From the NCBI GenBank assembly GCA_013398955.1, contig VWPU01006262.1, forward strand, positions 124,001-188,000: a stretch of DNA of 64,000 nt, in the 5' to 3' direction. This stretch comes from Callaeas wilsoni. Taxonomy: Eukaryota > Chordata > Aves > Passeriformes > Callaeidae. A program made the translations under genes and the position numbers. The notes beneath the pieces are model-generated. The model was not told the origin of the DNA and ran no database searches. It saw nothing but the letters and a program-made list of their open reading frames with translations. Below are positions 24,841 through 36,606 of the stretch, piece by piece (position 1 is the stretch's first letter; each line of letters opens with the position of its first letter).

Positions 24841-25050
24841 GGGCACCTCGGATTTAGGCGCAATTGTGTTGGGACCTTTCCGGGATCACCTTTCCATGTC
24901 TTTTTCAGCTCCATTGTTCCTGGAGGTCCAGACTCTTTTACTCTCTCAATGCTAACCCTAACGGCAGCTTGGCACTGTGGCAGAGGCCCTTATTGCCATA
25001 GGTGGCACAGATTAAAAAGTGTGGAGCGAGCAATGTCAGCCCCCCTGCTG
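24841..25050 (-). repeat. GC-rich telomere-like module, CCCTAA orientation
   Basis: The orientation flips here relative to the preceding four units: CTCCATTGTTCCTGGAGGTC, then ACTCTCTCAATGCTAACCCT, then GGCAGCTTGGCACTGTGGCA. The segment from CTTGGCACTGTGGCAGAGG to the GAGGAAAATTC join closely matches 22135-22220, which shows that the two CCCTAA blocks are copies of the same composite unit. Confidence 0.78.
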
Positions 25051-25480
25051 TGAGGAAAATTCTTCATTACATGAAAGGAAATGAAATCTTGAGATTTCAA
25101 TGAGTATCATTTCACTACATTTCAGTTAGTTTTGTGGCACTTCATTTCATTAAATTCCATTCCAGTGATTTAACTTCTCCTAAGTATTTTGATTTTTTTA
25201 AAATTTCATTTCATTATTTTTCCTTTTCTGCCTTTCATTTAACTTCTCTCCTTGCTTCCTCATTTCCTTTCTCGAAACGAACTTCATAAAAAGAAATGAA
25301 ATCTCAGTATTTCACTGAGTATCATTTCATCCCGTTTCCGTCCATTTCTCCGCACTTTGTTTCATTCTATTTCATTTCACTGCTGCCACTTCATGCCAGA
25401 AATTTTTTTTCCATTTCATTTAATTTCATTATATTTCCTTTCCTGTCTTTTCCTTTAACTTCATTCCTTGATTCTTAGCT
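25051..25480. repeat. AT-rich TTTCATTTC modules, right edge of array
   Basis: Two half-units of about 220 bp, each with GAAATGAAATCT, TTTCA(A/C)TGAGTATCATTTCA and CCATTTC words. The block ends at TTCATTCCTTGATTC near 25470, the same word that ends the left-edge module. After that the sequence becomes unique. Confidence 0.75.
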
Positions 25481-25939
25481 ATGCAAATTAAATAACAAAC
25501 ATCTTTTTTCATTTTCCTCACCTTCAGAAGATTGCTGCATTATGATAATTTATCAAAGGGGAGGGCTTAAGATAAAATTCTATTCCACAGCTCTGTATTT
25601 TTATTATCATTTTTTTCATTTTCTGAGTAGCTGCATATTGATGAAAAGGGAAGAAGCCCTACTTTAAAGAATGCTAAAATTAAAGATTCAGATTTCTCCA
25701 AATCCAATCCTTTTTTTTTTCCTTGCAAGAGGTACTGACTAAATTCTCTCCACATTTTCAAGTCTTTTCCACTACTTCATAAATGTTATTTTTGGTAATT
25801 GAAAAATGCCTGCAAGCAATCAGATTTTAATTATAAACCATCTCTACAATAGTCAAAAGCACTTAGTGTGATTCTAAGTTCAGAATAAATATAATCTTCA
25901 GTTCATTGTCAATTACTCCAGACCCCACAGTTGTGTGAA
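25481..25939. other. Unique AT-rich sequence
   Basis: Nothing recognised between the array and the next CR1 tail. Confidence 0.5.
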
Positions 25940-26012
25940 ATCCAGTGGTTGTTTAAGTTGAACTCCATGACCTTAAAGATCTTTTCCAACCTAAACAATT
26001 CTTAGATTCTTA
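25940..26012 (+). mobile_element. CR1 LINE 3' tip
   Basis: TTGAACTCCATGACCTTAAA then GATCTTTTCCAACCTAAACA then ATTCTTAGATTCTTAGA is the normal plus-sense CR1 terminus with its 8-base-type repeated tail. It is strongly 5'-truncated. Confidence 0.8.
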
Positions 26013-27634
26013 GAACACTCACTTCACTGCTGGCATTCACCTTTGTTAAAATGCAGACCTTTACTTAAAACGGAGAAGAAATCAGACTAAACTGAACACA
26101 TGAACACATGAACATCCAAGTAGCTATTTTTTAAAGGAAATAAGTATTCTATACCACGAAATTAATTTTAATTGGATACTTATGCTTCAGCTGTTCTCAA
26201 AACACTGAGCCTAAAATTGTAAGTAATATCAGAAACAGAAGCAAAACCTTTTTATAGATAAATGGACAATAATACTATGACATCTGTTTCTCATATCTGT
26301 ATTAAATTCCTACACATACTTTCATAGTTGAAATTCTGGTTTATTACTTCTCACCTCTTTCAATAATGAGTTTATTTAAATGCAGATGTATCTCTCAAGT
26401 CATTTTGCTACTGTAGGCACTCATCTAGCTCAAAATACTTACATTACGTAACCACAACTTCTACAGAAATGTCTCTAGTACCTGTTGGAGGTGGAAAGGG
26501 GAAGATCGGTTTTCATGTTTTCATACATTGCTATGTGTATTGCAATAATGTTCTTAAATTGATCCTAACTTGGAACAATATTAAATAGAATAATTTGAAG
26601 TCTACATGAAAATGACATTAAAGTGCAACTGAAAGCAGCTTTTAAATGTCTTTTGGTTTTTTCCTTAATTTCCTGTGATTACCAAAAATATATTAGACCT
26701 ATGATAGGCTTTTTTGAACAGCTTTAAAAGCCCATTAACCTAAAAATATTAGAAGAAGCAGATATTTCTGAATAACTAGGTAATATTTCTCTAGGACTAT
26801 AATCAAGCTCAGCTTTCTTCCTCATGGTCAAATTATTAGCAGGTGTTAGTTGCGTCAGGGAAGTACTATCTGTTTCTTAGTATCCCTCTCCTTAAACTCA
26901 CCATCTATTGAGAAGCATATTGGCTTACAGAATAACAGAATTTTGACCTAGGGCAAGGAAATCTATAGAAAAAAATATTGCAATCGCCTTTGACTAGAGA
27001 AAAAAAAAGAATGCTTTGCAATTTTTAACATCATTTAAGTTCACAAAATCCCAGGAAGGACGTAAATTTGGAGCCACATAGCAAAGCATAAAGTAAGAAT
27101 TCCTAGTTCAAAATGGTGTTTGTTTCATAAATGTTACCATAACCAAAACTCTGATCAATTTGATTTTAATGCTAAGCTGAAATCAAAATCTCCTCAGGCA
27201 GCTGTATCAAATCACTACTCCAGTGCAAAAAGTTCAGCAGAGGCATATCGTACACGAATGCTCCTTTTCATACCTTGAAGTTCTCCTTGCAGTGGAGACC
27301 GCATCTTATTTTTTACAAAATTCTTCTCTGTCAATCTTTCCTCTTCTCACAAACTCAGATTAGACCCACATAAGCAAATCAGCTACCTTGACTAACTCAA
27401 CTTCTTCAGCACTGAAATAAGCAATATGAATAGGCCTGCTTACTGAGGATGCCTGCATACTGGCATATTTTCTCCTCCGCTTCCACAGGAACCATGGAAA
27501 ACAGGAAATGCCATTTCTTCAGTGACTCTGCATACACTTCCATTTCCTGCTTCTGCTGGCAAGCAAAGAGCTTCAAAAATCCGTTGTCAAGGATGGACTA
27601 GATGGCTGCATAGCACCATGTGCATCCTAAAAAA
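26013..27634. other. Unique sequence, nothing recognised
   Basis: AT-rich DNA with no repeat family or exon that I can identify. An A-run lies at 26999-27009. Confidence 0.5.
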
Positions 27635-27770
27635 TCACAGACTCACAGAATATATCAAGTTGGAATGGACCCACAAGAATCATCAAGCCCAACTCCTGGC
27701 CCTGCACACGACCATCCCCAAGAGTCACACCACGTGCCCTGAGAGTGTTGTCCAAATGAAAATGCATTGG
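27635..27770 (-). mobile_element. CR1 LINE 3' end
   Basis: The plus strand reads TCACAGACTCACAGAATATA, then AGTTGGAATGGACCCACAAG, then CCAACTCCTGGCCCTGCACA, the reverse complement of the same CR1 subfamily as the 15075 copy. Similarity ends at GTTGTCCAAATG. Frames over 27522-27941 are incidental. Confidence 0.85.
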
Positions 27771-29057
27771 CGAGAAGTCCCAAACTGCAAAAAGTATACT
27801 AGCAACAGCATGGGATTCCTTTTCTTTTTTACCGTAGGGTATTGCCAATTTCAAAAACTCATGGTCAGATAAATACCATAAATATTTCCCCAGTATGCAA
27901 AGTGAAATTCCCATTAGTAGGATACAGAGCAACTTGGACATTGGGCAACTTGACTATGCTGCAGGACCACATGTCACAATTCTTGTCAAAGTAGAAGAGG
28001 ACATAAGGCAGCTGCTCACCAATCTAGGCTGCTACGGCACACTATATCAATCCTTTCATAACTGCAGCTGTCCCAGGAAATAACCATCCCAATAGAAGGA
28101 ACAGTCACTGTCTAGCCCTCAGAACAGTTTACACATTGCAGGACACCGTATCTGTAATGTTTCTGCTGGAGCACAAAACTACCCACTACTACATAAGCTC
28201 TCTAGTCAATTAGTCCCTGCACAAATTCAGCATGTGACAATATTTTGGCACACTTCACAATTATGTATAAAACTCCACGCAATGTAACTCAAAACTACTA
28301 CTACCAAGCTTCATCCCCAGAGTTTCTCAAGTTGTTAAATATTCTATGATACATTATTTGGCATACCATGCAGGCGGAGGCATATGTATGAAGGGAAAAT
28401 GTAACAGTATATTGTACCATCAAATAGAGAGCATAATAATCTTTGTCAGCAACCATCATAGATGATCTTAGCACCTACACAATTTTACAGCTCCATAAAC
28501 TTAAAATTAGAGTAATTAAATTTTTTCCCATAAAGCATATTTGGAATTCACAACAATCCATGTTATTTCTGCTATTTTCTTAATGTAAAGAGATAGAAGA
28601 TGTAACTCTAGTAATATCACAACAAGTTGTGTTTGACAAATCACCAATTTTCCCAGATAAACAAAAAAATGCACAAAGATACACAGTCGCAAATATAGCA
28701 AAATTTCAATAAAAGGACACATTTGTTTACACTCTTCAGTGAAGACATCTGGTGACATAAATCTGATTACAAATTTGATTTTCCTGCTCACCTACTTCTA
28801 TCAACAGAACTGCTCAAAGTGGTGGCTGATTAAACTACCTTTGCTGTTACCACAGGTTTATTCAAAAATAACTACAGTTAATAACCTAATATAAGCAAAC
28901 CAATTACATATATATGTATAGCAATCCTTCATCTTTTATCTACACCACAGAATCTACATAAGAGGCTGTTCAACAGGCACCCAGTTCTGTGTGGATCTGT
29001 ATCCAGTGCTGCCCTCTAACCATTCCTCCTCCACATCCTCTTCATTCCCTCAGTCTC
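27771..29057. other. Unique sequence, nothing recognised
   Basis: No exon or repeat recognised. The 62-codon frame at 27895-28083 and the minus-strand frame at 28516-28791 show no domain that I know. Confidence 0.45.
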
Positions 29058-29105
29058 CTGCCTCTTCAAGATCCCTTCCAAACCAAACCGTTCTACGATT
29101 CTATG
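29058..29105 (+). mobile_element. Short CR1 3' tip
   Basis: AAGATCCCTTCCAAACCAAACC followed by GTTCTACGATTCTATGAAAC matches the last bases of CR1 with its ATTCTATGA tail. Upstream similarity is lost. Confidence 0.65.
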
Positions 29106-31544
29106 AAACACATTGAATCTATACACAAGGAATTCTCTGAACCTACGTAAAAGATGCTGATTTTGTTGCACAAAATTTACTTTTACTTTTACAATTTAAT
29201 TATAAAATTAAAGTGAAAAATGTAGCTTAATGTTAACAACTGGAGTAGCAAGAGTAACTCCATAATGAAATGAAAGTCCATAGAATGAAGATATTATCTC
29301 CTGCGTAATTGTGTGTCTAAGTCGTATGATCATGGTTCCTAACAAATGTGATTATCAGCTGCCAGAATGATAAGCATTTTGTCAATTCTGCATCAGTCCA
29401 CTAAGCACAAGTGCTAGAAGCAGCAAAATTAAGAAGATGCAATAAAATGAAATGGACTTAACAGAATAAATGGTTACCAGAATTACTGAACCTGCTACTC
29501 AACATACAAAATACTACCACAGGGTAGTCTGCAGTGCATTATCTTTCTTTAACTACAATCCTTCTCCATATTAAAAAATATTCTGAACTAGGGACATAAT
29601 TTCTTACTTCAGCCTAGAATTTTTGCCTCTAACCACCGTGACTATCTGTAATCAAGATGGCCAAATATAAATATTTACAGGACAAAACAAAATGTAGTCT
29701 TTCTACCTTGAAATTGGTAGGATGCTGTACAAAACAGAAAAAAACCAACCAACCAACCAACAACTCCCAAGAAATTTGAATGCCCTTAGAATTATTAAGA
29801 AGGCTGAATACTTTTACACTCTTTTGGTATATTTCCAGGATGATAATTTGAACGGGGAATTCTACAGCCATGTCTGCCAGTATTTCAGAAAACAAATTGG
29901 TCAGGCTTATTTTTCAAGTCTCCCTTTTATACCCCTACACCAATGGTTTAGAGACAATTAAAGGCTTTGTGAAGGCCCAAGATATTGTTCTCCACTATCT
30001 TTTTTTTTTCATTTTAGCTCAAGGAAGTAAACAAGAAAATGCTCATCAGTATCAAGGTCAAAACTCCACACGCTCCCAGAAGCAGTATTCTCTTCCAGGC
30101 TGACCATCATTTCAGCAGGTATCTTAATATATTTCAGATAAAGCCTTTCAGAATGACACAGCTTTCTTTTCTGCTGACAGTTACTGTTCAGAATTGCCAA
30201 TAATCCATTCACAGAGAGTAAACCATGTTACATTTGAAACAACCCCTTGTTTTCAGGTCTCCATTAACTTCTAAATTGTTATTACAGCACTGTGAAATCA
30301 CCTCCGTGTTAAACAGAAGCAGTAGCACATTATTTAAACTCTTTTTTCCCCAGTTTTTATGCCTACAAGCATGATTTGTTTTATTTAGAAGTTTCTGCAT
30401 TCCCCACTGTTTAACAAGCACCCACAACTGAATCATTCTCTCAACTTCTCCTTTATTCCTGCTGTGTGAACTAAGCAGAATACTGAGGGTTATTTTATCT
30501 AAAGTATCACCTGGATTCTTTAACTCAAGTAGGGCAAGAATCAACTGATTCTGAGCATAAACTAAGAGTATTTTTATTTCGCCCCAAAAACCCCCAGTGA
30601 AATTGGTGGTTGGGTCTGGAAGAAAAATGTGTGAGGGCCAGGAAAGGTATTTGATGCACTAAACTATATTAATGCTAGTACAAATAGGAATTTAATCCCC
30701 CCTTTAACACTCAAAAGTCAGGAAATACAAAATTATGGTTCCTGTAAGTGTCATAACTCATGCTCTTGCATACATGCTTTATTTTATATTACACCCCGTT
30801 AAATTTCTAGGAACTATGCAGGTAAGTTATAGCTGTTTTTCAAGTATTAATTTGAAATTCTTGACTAGAGAACATGAAGGCATAAAAGAAACATTCAGCA
30901 GTGTGTTACACAGCTACAAGCCTGTCTCATCTCTGCAAACAAGCAAATTATATGTAAAACTTGGTAGGTTTTGCTGGAGCTTTACTATACTGTAAATGCC
31001 ATCAGACCTAACTAGTGGAATGTTCAGCAAGGATCAGCATTCCACACAATCAAAAACTCCTGTGGTTCGAAGTGCATCGGCTGGACAGGAGTTACTCAGT
31101 AGTCAAGGTAGGGAAGGTTGAGTTCTTAAATTTCTACATGTTGATATGTCATAAAAACTAAAGAATTGCAGATACCCACTTGAGGGAAAAGGAGTGGTGA
31201 AAAACTATTCAACCTCATTCGACACTGAGGATCAAAGAAGTGGATAGAGAAGGAACTAATCTGAAAAACTAAATCATTACATTTGTTGTTCCACACATAG
31301 CTGCAACATGCCTCACGAGAGAGCAACTTTCCAGCCTGTTAAGCTCATGAAGTTGCATGTGACTTTTTAAGCAGAAAATTATTTACTGTATTTTATAATA
31401 TTCAGTAAATGTTAACTTTCTTGAAATTTTAATAAAGGTAACTTTACAGGAAACTCAGAATGCTTAAACTCTTAGTCATGGACAAATAGTATCTAATAAA
31501 GTTATGCAACACCATTTTTTATTTTCTCCATCTTCATCTAATTA
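29106..31544. other. Unique sequence, no gene recognised
   Basis: A minor (AACC)n run sits near 29742-29762. Frames at 29722-29961, 30209-30544 and 30735-30995 carry no recognisable domain. Confidence 0.45.
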
Positions 31545-31592
31545 TTGTTTTCCAGATGATACTAACTTATGTTAGTGTCATCTGGAAAACAA
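31545..31592. repeat. Near-perfect palindrome, 22-bp stem with 4-base loop
   Basis: The left arm 31545-31566 (TTGTTTTCCAGATGATACTA plus AC) pairs with the right arm 31571-31592 across the loop TTAT. All 22 positions match except 31560/31577, which would be a U-G wobble in a plus-strand RNA. Beyond one mismatch the stem can extend by two more T-A pairs. The stem is too short and the loop too small for a typical microRNA precursor. A recent inverted duplication, a tiny foldback element or a cruciform are the simplest readings. Confidence 0.9.
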
Positions 31593-32282
31593 AAACCCTT
31601 TGGGGTTTTCATCAGTGTGTTTCAAGCTCTTCTTGTCAAAACACGGAGAAATCTGGAAAACAGAACTCTTCAAGTTTCAATAACAATGAAAATTTAACAA
31701 ACTTAATAATTACACTTCATAATTTTAGTGTTTGAATTTTGAGGTTGGAGCTCCTGAGCTGGCAATGTTATAAAGTGCTAATACTTAACCCTGCACATGT
31801 CAACACTCAGAGAAGCAAAATATTTATTTAAAATAGCACTGGTTGCCAGTAAGCTCCACAAAGAGACTTGACAGACCTGTCCCTGGCATACAGATGTCAT
31901 TTGCTATAAAGCGAGTGACTTAACTCTTTAGCTGACCCCTCAGAAATACCTTCAGTACCAAAACAGCCTCTAGAACCAAAAGCAGGTTTTGCTCATCTCC
32001 AGTGACCAGAATGCTTTCAGCGACTTCAGCTTATATGCTGTGTTCTCTTCCAACACCTAGCAGACTTGTACACAAAGCACCTAGATCCTGGGCCTTAATG
32101 ACCTTCAAATGACTTTACCAACACCCAAACTCTTGAATTTGGCCTGGCTGCAAAGAGGAGCACTTGCCCCTGATAAACACAAAAGAAGGAGAGAAGTACT
32201 TCAGCCTGTACCATGTGCTTAATAAATTCCCCATTTCCATATCCACCTTAGCAAAGTAAAGAGAATGGAACCCTTTTGACTG
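31593..32282. other. Unique sequence, nothing recognised
   Basis: No exon or repeat recognised. TCTGGAAAACAGAA at 31651-31664 echoes the right arm of the adjacent palindrome. Confidence 0.45.
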
Positions 32283-32960
32283 GTCCTTGCAAGCTGTTTA
32301 GATTTTTTATTATTATTATTTAGTCATCTAATTATAACTGTTTTTTCAGCCTTGTCTGTGAACTTACAAGCATTCTCCATTTCTCTGTCCACATATGGTG
32401 CGTTCCCTGCCTTACTGTACTGGGGCTCCCTCGAGAGCAAAGCCTCCAAGCATTGCTACAATGCATTCAGTAGCAAACCCAGCAGGATACTAATAGGCTG
32501 TCTTCATTAACCTTTGCTGATCGAACTGTGCTCTTGTATTTGCACTCTGCACATTTGTGATGTCTCATAAAGATTCATAATGGGAATTTTAATGTCAAAA
32601 GAGCCTGCATACTAAATTGCTTGTGCACTGAAAAGGAGGAGCGGCTGCAAAAAACAGTAGACTTTTTTATTTTTCTCTTGTCAAAGCAGTAGCAGCACTT
32701 GAAAGGGCAAACTGAATATAGGAATGGATCAACAGAGGAACGGCACAGATGATAATTAATGCAGGGAAATGGCTATTTAGGCACAGTAACAGAAGCTGCA
32801 TTCATCAGGTATCCAAAATAAAAGGCAACACATTCTGAGAAAAAGCCAACAGATGGCGTCAGTACTAGCTGATGAGGTACGGAGAGCCCATCGTGACATA
32901 TGCTTTACGCCTTTCTCAAAACATTGCTGTCAACCCTCACAATACACCATGCAAACAAGT
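32283..32960. promoter_or_regulatory. Candidate conserved non-coding element
   Basis: Unique, repeat-free sequence with balanced composition and several homeodomain-type TAAT cores (ATAATTAATGCAG at 32751-32763, TCTAATTATAA at 32327-32337). It also has words typical of conserved vertebrate enhancers as I know them, such as GGAAATGGCTATTTAGGCAC and CTCATAAAGATTCATAATGG. No long open frame. This call rests on sequence texture and memory of such elements, not on an alignment. Confidence 0.3.
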
Positions 32961-34424
32961 GAGAAAATTGAGTTGTTACCAAAAGAAGTAACTTTTGAGG
33001 TTAAATACCTTGCCTTTAAGATACTTGTGTAATTTAAACTCCATACCAGATTTTTCAACTTACTGCATTCATAAAAGTTGACTAGATGAAATTCAAAGTA
33101 ATTTTTAAGCCATGAAGAAGGATGATCAGGGCAACTTAGAATTTGATATACTTTTTATATAAAAACGTTAAAATCTCCTTCTCACTTTCTTAAGCAAATA
33201 TCCCATACAAGTTAGTCTCTTAGTTTCTCACCTTCTCAGTGTGATAATAAAAAGTTCTTAGGTTACAATGTAAATTAATTAATAGTATTTGATTAGTTTG
33301 ATACAAATGGAAGAAAAACAAGAGTTATGATACAGTTCAAAGACATGGTATACTGTAAGCAGAGTTACAGTTGAATGAACATAAAAGCAAATTTAAGATA
33401 GCTATGTCAATAAAAACAAGAACCATCAAAGATATATTCTGCAGGTCAAACAATATGATGACAAGTTATTTAGCATTAGCTTATATTTAAAAAAAAGAAT
33501 AACAGAACAAATTTCGATATTCCCTCTTTTTATTAGGCATTGGCTAACTTTCTAGCTGCCATTTCAAGGAAACTCAATAGCTACTCTTAGCTGGAAGCAG
33601 CACTTTTGCCTTAGATCATGAGGAAAATTAAATCACAGCTCTTCTTTAGTTTAATCAAAGTCTTCAGAAGCCTAACTGCAATGTACAAGTGGAAAAGAAA
33701 AGGTATAAACTACATAAAGTCTGCAACCACATAAAGTCTGCAAAACCTAGGAGACGGAGACAGAATTCAAGCTTGAATAAGTATTTACTAGTTCTGCTTT
33801 TTTGAAACAAAGCAATCCAAAACATTAGCAATTCATGTCATGTTCCTGCACTGATTGCCACACCTTGTAAAATTGCAACGTGTCTTTATAAGTACTCTTC
33901 TAAGCAAGGGAAAAGCTTCATAGCTCATCAATGAACATGAAAGAGTAGCTTTACAGAAATTTAGCCACAACATGTTCAATAATTTCAGTGAAATCAAGCA
34001 AATCTTCACATTACCGTTTAAGAATGAACTGAAATAACAGAACAACCTCTCGAAGGGTCAAAAGTTTTAAAGGCTTTGCTCTACACCATGGTGTGCAATA
34101 CAAAAATATTAAAAACTGGTAGTCTTTTTGTGGCTGTTTCTATAATTTTTGTACATTAAATGAATAGTTAGTAGATACTATTTTCATTAAAACTGTACTG
34201 TTGAGGAGGAAGGACCATACTTTCTGCTAATTACAGTTCTTCATAGATGAAAAAGATTACAATCATTTCTAACCAGTGATCTGGAATGTTGTTTCTCTTT
34301 CATTTCAAAACTCAGACAGGAATATTTAAGATCTAAATTACCTCTTGGATGATACTTTGGGCTTATTAACACCACCCCACACTCCCCCCACCTCCCTCAA
34401 TGCTATTAAAATTGATTCATTAAT
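32961..34424. other. Unique sequence with a small tandem repeat
   Basis: A 17-base unit ACATAAAGTCTGCAA(AA)CC is repeated in tandem at 33712-33747. Otherwise nothing recognised. Confidence 0.5.
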
Positions 34425-34980
34425 TTTTAATCTAAAAACAATTAATGCAGGATGTGAAAGGTTAAGCTTGAGATAAGATGTGGTACAAAGGGGATGGCAG
34501 GCACCCTGATGAGAAGCAGACTGGCTCTGATCTTTTGCAAACCAAGTGGAGATGTTGTTGTTCTGCTATGGATGAAGGGGCTCATTATTCCAAAGATAAT
34601 TGCCCAGATGCCACACCAGTGAGGTCACACGAAACATGGCTGTGATTGCTGAACCAGTATTGGAACTAATTAACAGTTAAGGCTGCAGACAGTCGTTTTT
34701 TACAGACCTCCACTTAGATGCATAGCCTTCCCATCCCATCACTGTTAAGCATTAGATCACCCTCTTTTTGCTGCTGAGTTGAAACTTCATCCCACCCATC
34801 AGAAGAATAAACACTTTGGTGTTAGTTTTACAGCATTAAAATTCATCCTTTCATTCATCTTGTACATTTTAAGGGACATCAGTTGTTTTTACCCCCATAT
34901 CAATTAATGATTTGGCATCTCTTTTGTTTAATGCAGAAAAAAGCTGTATCACAAATAACGAGTAAACCTGAAGTTGTAAA
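34425..34980. promoter_or_regulatory. Candidate conserved non-coding element
   Basis: Repeat-free stretch with clustered homeodomain-type sites: TTCATTAATTTTTAATC at 34415-34431, CAATTAATGCAG at 34439-34450, ACTAATTAACAG at 34665-34676, and TCAATTAATGA at 34900-34910. Words such as CATTATTCCAAAGATAATTG also fit a deeply conserved element. No coding frame. As for the 32.3-kb stretch, this is inferred from texture alone. Confidence 0.3.
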
Positions 34981-35870
34981 AAGGGCTAACTCACACTAAG
35001 AGGAAGCAACATTTTAATTTTTCATCATGACTAATTTTTCTGCTGTCTCTCATTCTGAAATACATTCCTTACTTAATAAGGTGAAAGCATGAACTGAGAC
35101 CTATCTGGTGCTTTCAGAGACCAGTCTATTTTTTAGCCACATGTACTTTACAGGGGTATTTTAGTCAATAATGCAGCAGTAAATTCTACTCCTGCAAACT
35201 TACGGGCCTCTGCAGACTGTGCCTTAATTTTAATAGATATTTCAACATGACCACACACAGCCATCCAAGTGGAGGTCACTGAAGCAACAGGGGATTTTCC
35301 ATGACAGCAGTAGGTAGGCCAGATAGGTAGTTTTTAAACAGTCTTTTCCAGATGCTTTAATTTCTTCCAGCTTCTTTGACTGACATCTGGTATGTTCTTA
35401 ATGCCTTGAAAAGTAGCCATTGAAACTCAACAATTCTGCATTTCTGTGACAAAATTGAGAGAAGTTTAAACTTTTTGCCCTTGTGAATTCAAGTCAAGCA
35501 TGCTATATATTTATAGTTAAGAAATACTTAATATCTTTTAAAAATTTGAGTTACCTTTGAAAAAAATGAGTGTGTTTTCCCTTTCAAAGTTGGTTACATT
35601 TAATCAGAATAATCAGAATTGTTTTCTAAGAGAAAGTGAATTATTCTGGGGGGTTTTGCCTTTTTTCACCAAAGGGAAAAAGGTTTTGCTTTTAAGATGT
35701 TATGAGGCAGTACCTGTCCTTCTTTTTTTTCCCTCATTTCACTTACTGAACCAAAAAAACCAGCTGTCTCAATCCCAAACTGCTAACTTTATTCTCTGAA
35801 TCATTTAACCATTACAGGATCTCTTTCCCAAGACTGACGCCATTCCTACACAAGGAACATGTAAAAGCCT
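34981..35870. other. Unique sequence, nothing recognised
   Basis: The 80-codon frame at 35557-35799 has no recognisable domain. Confidence 0.45.
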
Positions 35871-36183
35871 GAATCCCAGAATGGGTAAGGTTGGAAGGGA
35901 TCACAATGGGTCATCTGGTCTAAGGTCTCTGCTCAAGCAGGGTCATCCCAGAGCACATGGCACAGGATTGCATCCAGATGGTTCTCGAATATCTCCAGTA
36001 AGGGAGATTCCACACCCTCTCTGGGCAGCCTGTTCCAGTGCTCAGTCATCTGCACAGTAGAAAAGCTTTTCTTTTTATTCAGGTGGAATTTCCTGGGCAT
36101 CGGTTTCTGCCTGTTGCCTCTTCTCCTATTGCTCGGCACCACTGAGCAGAGCCTGGTCCATCCTCTGACCTTTGAGGAGGTCC
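35871..36183 (-). mobile_element. CR1 LINE, 3' segment (split copy, part 1)
   Basis: The tip reads GAATCCCAGAATGGGTAAGG on the plus strand. On the minus strand the frame 36142-35933 reads NRRRGNRQKPMPRKFHLNKK and ends LPREGVESPLLEIFENH, the extreme C-terminus of CR1 ORF2. The copy is interrupted at 36183 by a solo LTR and resumes at 36607. Confidence 0.92.
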
Positions 36184-36606
36184 TGATGGCTTAGGATTTT
36201 AGCTTTTAGATTTTCTATATATTTGTAATCCTGTAATTCTCTAGTGTACAACTCTAAACTCCATACAGAGTGTTAGCTACTGCTTTCCCATTTTGCTCAG
36301 ACACAACAATTCCTCTCTAGGCCTGGGAATCAAGGACACCTCACTGTCTCAGGCCCCAAGAAATGTAAACAAAAGTGAGTTCACGGGAGCAAACTTGCAG
36401 TAAATGACTTCATTACCTGAAGCTGTAATTAGAAGATAAACCCTCAATATGCAAATGGACCAAACTTATAAAAGTATGAAAACCCATTGTCCATTTTTTG
36501 GGTGCAGCCCCTCAGGGGGCTTCGTCTGCCCGAAAAAGTACCTGAAGGCCCTTCAATAAATATAACTTCCCTTTATTCCCTTAATTTTGGTCTCTCTTTT
36601 TAAGTA
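36184..36606 (+). mobile_element. Solo LTR of an endogenous retrovirus, nested in CR1
   Basis: The element begins TGATGGCTTAGGATTTTAGC and is flanked by the 4-base duplication GTCC (36180-36183 and 36607-36610). CR1 sequence is continuous across it. The U3/R/U5 layout is readable on the plus strand: octamer ATGCAAAT at 36449-36456, TATAAAAG at 36467-36474, AATAAA at 36555-36560. It is about 80 percent alike by eye to the LTR at 39513-39960. The 3' end here (AAGTA) lacks the usual CA and is shorter than in the sister copy, so it is mutated or slightly truncated. With no internal region, it most likely arose by recombination between the two LTRs of a former provirus. The 4-base duplication fits class I (gamma-like) integration. 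Confidence 0.87.

Noticed and set aside
24080..24955. Series of similar short proteins in the telomere-like array
   Set aside because: The similarity comes from the tandem repeat of about 175 bp; frames shift from unit to unit and none has a domain.
31545..31592. MicroRNA precursor
   Set aside because: A stem of 22 pairs with a 4-base loop is too short for Drosha/Dicer processing as normally seen.
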